From Plantago major (taxonomy: Eukaryota; Streptophyta; Magnoliopsida; Lamiales; Plantaginaceae), in the NCBI GenBank assembly GCA_026545765.1, contig CM048842.1, forward strand, positions 30,491,167 to 30,555,166: a stretch of DNA of 64,000 bases, given 5' to 3'. Made by a program: the position numbers and the translations under genes. Below are positions 49,902 through 58,890 of the stretch, in pieces (position 1 is the stretch's first letter; every line of letters begins with the position of its first letter). The notes beneath the pieces were generated by a model. It was not told where the DNA came from. It saw only the letters and a program-made list of their open reading frames with translations, and did not search any database.

Positions 49902-51277
49902 TGTTGGTCCAGATAACGCAAAGTAAAAGACTAGAGGGGGTGAATAGTCTTTTAAAACTTTTGTCGATAAACACGCTTTCTAAACTGGGGTTTCGATACT
50001 TAAATTCAGAGCGGAAGACTTTAAGATAGGTAAGTAAACAATAAGTAAGTGTGTAAGGCTTTAAATGTAAATACGTAAAGGTAAATAACACGTAAGTATA
50101 GTGGTATCCGGAGGTGGCGAATCCTCCAACTAATCCACTTCGGTCTTCTCGAGACCTAGAATTCACTAGAACAGATAATCGAGTTCACCTTACAATAATC
50201 CTTATTCTAAGATTCCTAAACAAATGGTTCCCAACCAAATGTTCCCCTGAGTTATTCCCACTCCTAGAGCTAAGTACTTCGCTCACTCAGATAACCTTGA
50301 GTTATTCCCGATTTCCCAAATCAAGTACTTCCTCTACTCCACGCCTTGATGGTGTTGGTTATAAGGTTTGTCGAGAGGCTTCAGATAACTTTTCGCTTAT
50401 GTTTTCAGAGAGCCTAATAGACCAAGACTACTTAATACACTTGTTCAAAGGATGGCAATTCTTTATCGACCCAAGTAATTGGTGTCCGCTCGAGAATGAG
50501 ATTCGTAAGGGTATCCGATAGTTCAACTCTTTCACGAATAACAATCTCTTGTTAAGGTTCGTGACAACTTAGAATCATTTAGTGATTCTTCAAGCAATGT
50601 AAAGCTTTCAGAAAGGGTAGTAGAGTGCTTGAGAGAATACTTTGCTTGATGGTAAGTTTGCAAGATAGAGCGTTCTAAGGTATGTTCTTCAAGCATCTAA
50701 GTGTGTGATATATATAGATAAATTTGAGAGGCGTTTGAATTGTATCCCTTGTGCTCTCTATCAAATTATATCCGTTTATATCTTGAACTATTTACTCAGA
50801 AGTCGCTATCTCATTTTTCGTAGAGGATCTTAAAGATTTCTGCCGATGCATTTAATGCATAGTACTGTTCATTGTCCTTTAGTCTCAACGGATACATGAG
50901 CCTTTCTGATGGCTATCATGTTCCATACTCATGATGTCATATGTCCAGAATTATATTTCAAAAGTAAGTTAATACTCAAGAAAGGATTAAGGACATAGTC
51001 TTTCCGAGTTAGACTAAACCTTTGTGTCTTCATAAACCTTGTGCAATCTTCAGTCTTCTAATCTTCAGAAAAGCTCCATTGCTAGGATTGATCTTCATGG
51101 TCTTCTTGAAATAAAATTACACTCGTAGACCTATAATCCTAATACAATATTTACTAGACTAATCATACTCAAGATTTCCTCTTTACAATGTTCAAGTGAA
51201 CCAAGAGCACTTAATCACCTTTCCGCTAAGATAAGAACATGTGATGAGTGATCAAAATACTAATGATATTCAGAATA
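49902..51277 (-). repeat. 5' LTR of element A
   Basis: It runs from TGTTGGTCC beside the PBS to about 51277, 1376 bp. Its last 520 bp match 1-533. It shares the ends and scattered blocks with the B LTR but differs in the middle. Its outer end reads AGAATA where the partner LTR has CTAACA, so the terminal bases are uncertain. Confidence 0.87.
50707..50714 (-). promoter_or_regulatory. TATA box in the A 5' LTR
   Basis: TATATATA lies in the LTR at the place equivalent to TATAAATA of the B LTRs, just upstream of the AGTGTTG-like block shared by both subfamilies. Confidence 0.5.
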
Positions 51278-51294
51278 AAGAGTTTTCCCGCCTA

Positions 51295-51780
51295 GAGAGT
51301 ATCTGCCCACCCCACCCGCGGGAAAAATGTACTCCCTCCGTCCCGGAGAACTTCATATATTAGGGCTAGCGCGCAGTTTTATGTGAAAAGCTAAAGTATT
51401 GATTAAATATAATAAAGGTGGGATAAAGTGTACTTTTAGTGGCAAAGTGCGTAATTTGAGTGAAAAATTGAGAGTGTTTATTTTTGTCATGTGGAGCCTC
51501 CTTTTTTGGTAATGTATGAAGTTCTATGGAACGTCTAAAAATGACAAATGCATAAAGTTATGCGGGACGGAGTGAATAGTTTTTACTAAATAATCATAAA
51601 ATGTTGCGGTCAGGACTTGTTACAAATATATGGAACGGGTTCGAGTATACGCCAGACCGGACCTAAACATCATTATTTCGAGCAGGGTTGAATTCGGGTT
51701 GGATAGAACTCGATCCGTTTAAAAGTAAAATAACGAAATACCACTGTAGTAAGATATAGGCCGAGACGAAAACATGCAAA
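51295..51780 (+). repeat. Repeat P, copy 1 (interrupted by a MITE)
   Basis: Apart from the MITE 51332-51576, this stretch aligns in the same direction with 53010-53260: shared strings include AAAATGTTG, ACATCATTATT, GAATTCGGGTTGGAT and GTAAGATATAG. It is a dispersed repeat I cannot name. Retroelement A was inserted just to its left. Confidence 0.65.
51332..51576. mobile_element. Stowaway-like MITE 1
   Basis: The 245-bp element has ends CTCCCTCCGTCCC and GGGACGGAGTGAA with flanking TA. These are the terminal signature and TA target duplication of plant Tc1/mariner-type Stowaway MITEs. It is non-coding and interrupts repeat P copy 1. Confidence 0.8.
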
Positions 51781-51829
51781 TCTTGTCAAGAGACCGTCTC
51801 TAGGCCTAACTCACCACTTTTGTTATATA

Positions 51830-52095
51830 CTCCCTCCGCCCCGAACTCAAAACTTTCCATTTTCCGTTTTGTCCGTTCCAAACTAAACTTCTCCCTCTTT
51901 AAATAGAAAATCTATCTCCTACTTTATTGACATATCTCCTATTTTATTTACTATCTCTGATATTTTAATCACACTCTTTGAGTACTTTATTTACTCTTTT
52001 TGCTACTTTATTCATTATATCTCCTACTTTATTCACTTTATCTCAAAACTTGTGCCCGGACCAACATGAAGTTGTGTCCAGGACGACAGAGGGAG
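51830..52095. mobile_element. Stowaway-like MITE 2
   Basis: The 266-bp element lies between TA dinucleotides, starting CTCCCTCCGCCCCG and ending GACAGAGGGAG. Internally it resembles MITE 3 (TTTCCGTTTT, GTCCGTTCCAAACTAAAC, AACTTGTGCCC). It is non-coding and tandemly rich in CTATCTCCTAC-like units. Confidence 0.82.
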
Positions 52096-52224
52096 TATAT
52101 GGGTTGGAGTAAGTCTTCTGAGAGACCATCTCTATATAAATTATCAAGAAACTAATATATACTGTCAAGAAAATCATTGATGTTATTGCCCTCATGTCCT
52201 TCTTCATTCAATAATATATCACCG

Positions 52225-52440
52225 TGTCGTTTTTATGGTACGACTAATGATGACGGATAAGCTTTTCAAGGTTATGATCCAACCCGAACCCGTTCAGGGC
52301 CTGATGGGTTGATAATATGTACTTTTATATCGGATCATGTACCCGCATTCGCACTGCTATAGTAAATGATACACGCCTAACAAACCTGCACTTCAAACCT
52401 AAAAAACAAATGTGTATATAACGCAATTTACAGGGTTGGT
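52225..52440 (+). repeat. Repeat Q, copy 1 (outer edge of the left inverted-repeat arm)
   Basis: It aligns in the same direction with the MITE-free parts of 52441-52930 (ATGATCCAACCC, TTTATATCGG, TATAACGCAATT, GGTTGGT), so Q is a two-copy tandem repeat with a unit of about 200 bp. Its left part, including GGATAAGCTTTTCAAGG, also aligns in reverse with 63190-63245. Confidence 0.65.
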
Positions 52441-52930
52441 TCCTGAACAACACTATGATCCCACCCAACCCAAATCCATTCAGGACCCGACGACCAACGG
52501 GATCATAACATATACTCCCTCTGTCTCGAACTCAACTTCCCACTTTCCGTTTTAGTCCGTTCCAAACTAAACTTTCCCTTCCTAATTTGAAAATTTAAAT
52601 ACCCACTATCATTATAAAAAATACTATCTCTACTACTTTATTTATCATCTCTCATACTTTATTCCCACTCTCTCATACTTTATTCTCTCTCTTTCTTAGT
52701 TTATTATCATCTCTCATACTTTATTCATTCTTTTCTTAAAACTTGTGCCCCAATCAACGGAAAGTTGAGTCCGAGACAGAGGGAGTATTTTATATCGGGT
52801 CATCTACTCGTACCAGACCAATTAATTAGTAACCGATACATGTTCTTAAATTAAGATTATATCCCTCCGAACAAAAATAAAATACAAAAGTGTATAACGC
52901 AATTAACATGGTTGGTCAACCAATGCCTGT
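52441..52930 (+). repeat. Repeat Q, copy 2 (interrupted by MITE 3)
   Basis: Second Q unit, with MITE 3 at 52515-52785. Its right half (52790-52930) aligns in reverse with 63010-63160: AGTAACCGATACATG, AAAATACAAAAGTGTATAAC and GCAATTAACATGGTTGG are nearly identical to the reverse complement there. Confidence 0.7.
52515..52785. mobile_element. Stowaway-like MITE 3
   Basis: The 271-bp element runs from CTCCCTCTGTCTCGAACTC to GAGACAGAGGGAG with TA on both sides. It is a sister of MITE 2, with the same internal order of conserved blocks. It sits inside repeat Q copy 2. Confidence 0.85.
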
Positions 52931-52999
52931 GGTATGTGGTTCCCCGCCCCATACACAAATAATATTATTTTACAAATATAGTTCCACATGTTACGGTGG

Positions 53000-53290
53000 T
53001 TTTTTTTTTTTTTTGCACCCACCCCCACCATACCTCCTCCCCTCCCTCGGAAAAAATGTACATTTTACTAATTTAACCATAAAATGTTGTAGTCTGGGTC
53101 TTGTTATAGAGGTGTGGAGAGGGTTTGAGTATATGACCGACCTGGACCTGAACATCATTATTGTGAACGGGTTTGAATTCGGGTTGGATGGAACCCGACC
53201 CATTTAAAGGTAAAATGACATAATTCCAATGCAGTAAGATATAGTCCGACATGTGCTTAATAGTGTCCCTGACTCCTGTAATATTCATAT
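53000..53290 (+). repeat. Repeat P, copy 2
   Basis: Same repeat as 51295-51780, here without a MITE. Its first 80 bp align in reverse with 62865-62935 and form the inner edge of the inverted-repeat arm. The frames that open here are not convincing genes. Confidence 0.65.
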
Positions 53291-53570
53291 CTCATATGTT
53301 CTTTTTATTTTTTTGAGTAGTTATTGATTAAAAAAATTGATGTTTCATGTAGTCTCAGGTTGTATTTTTGTAGTTGTATAACTTAGTTCATGGGCATTAG
53401 AAGTATGTTTGTCTTGGATTGAATTTGTTTTATGTTCAACTCTATTAATTGATCAAAGTTAAGTTCGATGTGTTGAGAACTGTTGTTTTCTTTCTACGTA
53501 GTATTATCTTAAGACACTAGATTCATAAACTGTTATATTTGTAAAATAATTAAGAGTCCGTTTTGCGAGA
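53291..53570. other. A+T-rich stretch, nothing recognised
   Basis: I see no ORF, repeat or RNA signature here. It lies between repeat P and the presumed left side of the MULE. Confidence 0.4.
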
Positions 53571-53704
53571 TACCCCTATATATATGAGAGTTCCGAAAGT
53601 CCCCTTCAAACGTTAAAACTAGACAATTATACCTTTTTTCTCGACTTGGCTTCTGATGGTTTTTTGCGGATCTTTTGACCCGGATTCATTAAAAACGGAT
53701 CAAG

Positions 53705-53712
53705 TATAAATA
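53705..53712 (+). promoter_or_regulatory. Possible TATA box of the FAR1/MULE gene
   Basis: TATAAATA at 53705-53712, followed by a pyrimidine-rich leader with three imperfect copies of CTCATTTTACCAT (53735-53770) and then the presumed 5' leader up to 53958. Before the CACTA insertion the start codon lay about 250 bp downstream, a normal plant distance. Confidence 0.4.
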
Positions 53713-53958
53713 AAGAAATTTACCATCTTTCAGCTCATTTTACCATTTTCAACTCATTTTACCATCTTCCATATCGATTCTCTCTTAATCACCGATTTTC
53801 TCTCTAAGATCGATCTGCCGGAAAACTCTGAGGACACCAAATTTGGTTGGAAAATCGACGAGATCATCAGCGATATTACGTAAGAAGCTTGAAATCGAGT
53901 TGAAACATGGAGAAAAAACGTTGAAATCGAGCAAACTCAAGCAGATTTTTTCATAATA

Positions 53959-55381
53959 CACTACAAGAATAACCGGATTTAGGGACGGATAAAATCCGTC
54001 CATAACTTGGGGACGAATCGGTGGTGTTAGAGACGGACTAGGGACGGATAGGCCTATCTGTCCCTAGTCCGTGTCTAGTCCGTCCCTATTACCTAGATAA
54101 AATTATCCGTCTCTAAATTTAGAGACGGATAATTCTATCCGTCTCTAATTCGTTGACCAAAAAAATAAAATAAAATAAAATAAATAAAATCTAGGGACGG
54201 ATAGATTTATCCGTTCCTAAATTAGGGACGGATAGATCTATCCGTCCCTAAACTATCAGAAACCCTAATTTATTAATCACTCTCTTCCTCCCACACTCAC
54301 TAACCACTCCTCCTTCTCACCTTCTCTCCCACTCCACCACCACCACTGCCTCTCCGTCCACCACCGTTCGACCACTACTCCACCACCACGGGATCTCCGT
54401 CCTCCACCACTCCACCACACCTCCACCACCTCCACCACCACCTCCACCACCACTGCCTCTCCGTCCACCACCGCTCGAATACCACTCCACCACCACGGGC
54501 TCTCCGTCCTCCACCACTCCACCACCTCCACCATCACTCCACCACCTCACCACCACTGCACTGCCTCCGTCCACCACCACTCCACCACCCTTCATCCACC
54601 ACCACCCACCCAACAACCACCTCCCTCCTTCCTCCACCACCACCACTCCACTGCCTCCGTCCGCCACCCCTCCCCCTCTCTCCTCCTTGCCGCATCCCCA
54701 CCACTGACGATGAATCCTCTCTCTGCCTCGCCGCATCAACCACCGAACCTCCACTGTCCACCACTGCCTCCGTCCAGATCTCATCACCACCACTGTCGTG
54801 CCAACCACCACCAGATTCGACTTCCTTCGTTCAAGATGCAAAGATCCAGATCTAGTTTTTTTTTTAATTTTCTCTTATTAATTTTGTAATTTCTTCTTTG
54901 TATTAATTATTAAATTGTATATTATATTATTGTATTATTGAATAATGAATATTGAATATTGTATGAAATTTTCGATTTAGTGTATCATTGTTGTTTTATC
55001 TGTATTGTATATTTGTATAAAATGGTCGGTTTATCCGTATTGAATATTCGTATATAATTATCGGTTTATTTGAATTGAATAAAATTATCGGTTTATCCGT
55101 ATTGAATATTCGTATAAAATTGTCGAAATATTCGTATTAAAAATAAAAATTTAAAAAAATAAAATATACTATTTAGGCACGGATATTTATCCGTCCCTAA
55201 AGGTCTTTGACCATTAGGACTTGATAGGATGTATATTTTATCCATCCCTATTTGGTTAGAGACGCCTGCTTTAAGGATGTGAATTTATCCGTCTTCAAAT
55301 CCGTCCCTAACCGCTTAGGGATCGATGGTAGGGTTTAGGGACGGATAAATCCATCCCTAAACCCGATTCTTTTTTGTAGTG
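53959..55381. mobile_element. Non-autonomous CACTA-like element 4 (GGGACGGATA subfamily), in the FAR1 gene leader
   Basis: The 1423-bp element runs from CACTACAAGAA to TTTTGTAGTG with a perfect 3-bp target duplication ATA (53956-53958 and 55382-55384). Subterminal GGGACGGATA palindromes, a CCACCA-rich core (54320-54780) and A+T-rich right half match element 1 closely in the same orientation. It encodes no transposase. The last base of its target duplication is the A of the FAR1 gene's ATG, so it separates that gene's promoter and leader from its start codon. Confidence 0.93.
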
Positions 55382-55383
55382 AT

Positions 55384-58023
55384 ATGGAAGGAATATTTGA
55401 AGGAACCATTGTCTCTTATGGAAACGAAGATGAATCAGCTATAACAACATCAAATCAGGTATGTTTTTGAATTATAACGTATCGAACATTAAGATTTTAG
55501 TAACACAATTATTGATGGTTGATTAGTGACTTCGAATTGATTTTAATGACTCGTTCTGCATAGGGAGACGTTGATTTATTGTTCAGAACATCAACAACAA
55601 CTCATGAGGACGACTTGCAGATCGTTTCACATGAAGGTATAACCTGTGACTGTCTATGTCTATATTAAAACTTGAATTGTCTATATTTTACATATAATTG
55701 TCTATGATTAGCAATAAAAGTGATAGTGTTTAGGCTGAATGTGCAGTTGTCTATGTGTATACTCAAATTGTGCAGTTTTTACATGTAATTATCTGTATTT
55801 AACATGTAATTGTCTATATTTAACATGTAATTGTCTATGATTAGCAATAAAAGTGATAGTGTTTATGCTGAATGTGTAGTTCTCTATGTGTAGACTAAAA
55901 TTGTCTAGATATTACATGTAATTGTCTATATTTAACATGTAATTGTCTATATTTAATAGGTAATTGTCTATATTTAACATGTAATTGTCTATGATAAGCA
56001 ATAAAATGTGATAGAGTTTATGTTAAATGTATAATTCTATATTTCTGTACTAAAATTGTCTAGATATTACATGTAATATTCAAATACTTCTATGTCTATT
56101 CATGAAATCAGGTGATGTACTACCAGAAAAAAATGAAGATGAACCACTAGTAAGGTCTTTGTTAGGCAGAACTGCTAGTACATATGAAGAACTCTTTGAA
56201 TTGTATCGGAGGCAAGCTGCACTTCTAGGATTCAGCGTAAAATTGTCAACAACAAAACGTTACGCAGGTATTAGAAAAGTGAGGGTGAAGTATTTCAGGT
56301 GTTCTGCTGAAGGTTGTACCAACTCAAAGGGAAAACAACCAAAAACACCATCACCATACATACAAGGACAAACAAACACCAAAAGAAAAAGGGAACCAAA
56401 AGAAGTGCCAGAAACTAGATGTGGGTGTATGGCTGCCATGAAAGTAAAATATTGTTAAGAGACAAACTTGTACAAGGTTGATACGCACTACATGAATCAC
56501 ACCCACCCTTACACTAGACCTGAATGACAGCACCTCCACAGGGTGGAAAGAAAGATAAGACCACACAAGGCAGATGTCATAAATGCAATGAAAAAGTCAG
56601 GCATGAAGCCTACTATTGCATTCAGGTACATGGCTTCCAACTCAGGTGGAGCAGAGCATGTGGGACATACTATAAGAGACCAAATCAACTACGTAAGTAG
56701 GCTGAGAGCGTATGAAACAGGTGGTGCAGATGCCCAGCATGTAGTTAGTTTACTTCAACGTAGGCAGCAATAAGACATAGAGTTCTATTATGATATGCTG
56801 ATTGACAAAGAAAGTAGATTATGTGGGCTCTTTTGGACAGATGCCGTGATGAGGGATGATTACAAGATATTTGGTGATGTTGTAGTCTTTGACACAACAT
56901 TCAGGACAAATAAGTATGAGCTCATTTATGCTCCAATTGTGGGGGTAAACAATCATTGGGGCAATGCGATGTTTGGGTGTGCTTTTTTGGCAAGTAAGCA
57001 AACGGAGAGCTTTGTATGGCTACTGACAACATTCCTAAAATGCATGGATTCAAAGAAGCCTAAATACATATTCACCGACCAAGATGCTGCGATGTCCAAA
57101 GCAATAGAACAGGTAAAAAAAAATTGTTCAGTAAAATTGTCTAGGTTTTTGTTTAAATTATCTAGTTTCTAAGCTTAATTGTCTACTTTACACTATCAAT
57201 ATTCTATGTTTAAATTGAAATTGTCTATGTTTAATGATGTAACAGGTGTTTGGGGATGAGACAAGACATAGATTATGTGTTTGGCACATTGAGCAAAATG
57301 CAGTGAAAAATCTAGCACTACTAAAGAATGATGCCAAATTCAAAGAAAAGTTTGACTTGATTTTGAAGTTATGTCACAATGAAGAACAATTCGAAAGGGA
57401 ATGGTATTCCATGATTGAAGGTTATAATCTAAAGGAAAATACATGGCTTGCCAAATTGTATGAAATCAGGATGAAATGGTGTAGGGATTTAAATAGAGAT
57501 GCGTTTTCTGCTAGGATGATGTCTACCCAAAGGAGTGAGAGCACAAACAATTCAATATCTTTCAATTCCAACAAGCAAACTTCACTCACTCAATTCTTCC
57601 ACCTATTTGATGCTGCAATAGAACGATGGAGGGAGACATAAATTGCATATGATTTCACTTGCAGTAGAGGATACCCAAAGACAACAAACACACATATCCT
57701 AATGTATCAGGCTTCAAAGGTACAAAAAAAAAATACTTTTTAACATTTTATTGTCCATCTACTATATATAATTGCCTATGGTAGTAAACTAGACAATTCC
57801 TGTTAAAAACTAGCTAGTTTCTTTAACAAACTAGACAATTTCTCTAACAAAATGCAGTTATACACATTAAAGATTTATGAATTCGTTCTACACGAATTCA
57901 AGAGGGCAGAAAATACAAAGGCTGCCTACAGCTTAAGATCAAATCGAGAACACCAGTACATAGTTACAGCTCAAGCTGATCCAGAAGATGTTGGGAATGT
58001 AACTTTTCAAGATATTATTGGAG
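55384..58023 (+). pseudogene. FAR1-domain MULE transposase / FAR1-related sequence gene, 3' truncated
   Basis: Five exons can be read: 55384-55458 (MEGIFEGTIVSYGNED...), 55564-55636, 56112-57112, 57246-57719 and 57858-58023, all with GT/AG borders and phases that agree. Exon 3 holds the FAR1 DNA-binding zinc finger (ELYRRQAALLGFSV ... RCSAEGC ... RCGCMAAM ... HYMNHTHP), then the MULE transposase core: FWTDAVMRDDY, VVFDTTFRTNKYELIYAP (first Asp) and YIFTDQDAAMSKAIEQ (second Asp). Exon 4 has RHRLCVWHIEQNA and TQRSESTNN (likely catalytic Glu). Exon 5 matches the usual LYT-K-IYEF segment. The SWIM zinc finger expected next is missing. In-frame stops lie at 56456, 56525, 56771 and 57639; a local compensated shift around the first (KVKYC then ETNLYKVD) is likely. 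It could be a host FRS gene or a Jittery-like MULE; the latter seems likelier here. Confidence 0.85.
55640..56100 (+). repeat. Tandem repeats in intron 2 of the FAR1 gene
   Basis: A unit of about 20 bp, TGTAATTGTCTATATTTAAC, recurs many times, inside a larger duplication of roughly 150 bp marked by GATTAGCAATAAAAGTGATAG (found near 55705 and 55838, and as a variant near 55994). Related AATTGTCTA or CTAGACAATT words also occur in introns 3 and 4 and near 53620, so the word is spread through all introns of this gene. Confidence 0.75.
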
Positions 58024-58890
58024 GTAATTGAACCGTTTATCTTGTAATCCGAAATTGACGTTGATTGGGAGATTATCTACATAGCTTTTGCATCGATTCG
58101 TTTTGGTTCTTCAATTCTACCTAGGGTTTGTGACAACGAAGGGTAAATTTGTATCAATCCGTTCGATTCTTTGTTTCTTGCTTTAGAATATGTTAGGAGC
58201 CTGTTTATATACAATATTGATTATGACTTTGCATAATTTGAGTAGCTAAACACCCCGATTATGGGGTGGTGATTGATTCAATGCATGCTAGCTAGGGTTC
58301 ATGAGATTCGAAGTGCATCGAGTTTAGATTACTTGTGATTTTTAGATTAATCACATATCTTGCTATTCTGTTTGATGCGCAATCTGTCAATATCACTGTT
58401 AGATTAAGCATTTGATCCTTGGAAACCAAAACGTTTTTCGTCTTGCTTCAATCTAACAGTTAGTTGCAAACGGTAATAGTAGGATTAGCTAGATTGATTG
58501 TAGCCTAGTGGAATTGACGCCTCCACTAGTGCTATTCTTTTTTGAACTCAAGATTGTGACAACTTGCGTAATCTATCCTGTGAATCATATGTATCTTGCT
58601 AGCTAGCTTGTTTAACGTTACCGCTCCATAATTCTCCTTGTTCATATCATTGTTGTTTAGATTAATCTGTTTTCTAGTTAGATTGCATAAGTAGGTAGAT
58701 AATATAGAACAAATTCGCTGGCGAAGCAAACAACCCTTTTACTGCTTTCTTTACTGTAATTACTATTCGTAAACAAGACTCAGCTTAGTTAAGTCCTTCG
58801 AGACTGACCTGGGGGTTTACTCCGCTACACTACAGATTTTCGTAGTGTTGAGAATTAACTCTTGACTTTAAATAAATTCAGAACTTTGAT
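58024..58890 (+). other. Unassigned stretch, possibly a Ty3/gypsy LTR fragment
   Basis: Non-coding. Its right end (GGGGGTTTACTCCGCTACAC, then TTGAGAATTAACTCTTGAC and TTGATTTGACACATCA) recalls the 3' end of LTRs of the Tat/Ogre kind in plants, and it has the same A+T-rich, CTAG-rich texture. No partner LTR, primer site or coding region is present. If correct it is an old fragment that replaced the 3' end of the FAR1 gene. It could equally be an intron remnant. Confidence 0.3.

Larger units (their letters stand above)
1..51277 (-). mobile_element. Outer Sirevirus-like Ty1/copia element A (broken, nested)
   Basis: The element reads on the minus strand. In plus coordinates its 3' LTR ends at 533, followed by a polypurine tract, a long extra 3' coding region (about 551-5838), a spacer, RNase H-RT-IN (about 6741-9640), the pre-integrase and protease region (to 11853), then gag (46580-49840), PBS and 5' LTR (49902-51277). 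RT strings such as [18 protein letters not shown] and a CX2CX4HX4C knuckle in gag fit the Sirevirus (SIRE/Maximus) lineage of copia. Long LTRs, a tRNA-Met PBS and an extra ORF after pol agree. It is broken in many places and carries element B plus two CACTA elements. The left LTR runs off the window, so the outer target duplication cannot be checked. The two LTRs look roughly 90% alike over their shared 530 bp by eye, but see the CAG/CTG finding before using that for age. Confidence 0.85.

Noticed and set aside
52890-53207. Open frame of 105 codons, and antisense frames over the same place
   Set aside because: It lies in a non-coding dispersed repeat (P/Q) whose other copies do not keep the frame.
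55384-58023. Reassigned stop codons as an explanation for the four stops in the FAR1 gene
   Set aside because: Both TAA and TGA are involved, only this gene is affected, and no plant nuclear code reassigns them. Pseudogene decay is simpler.
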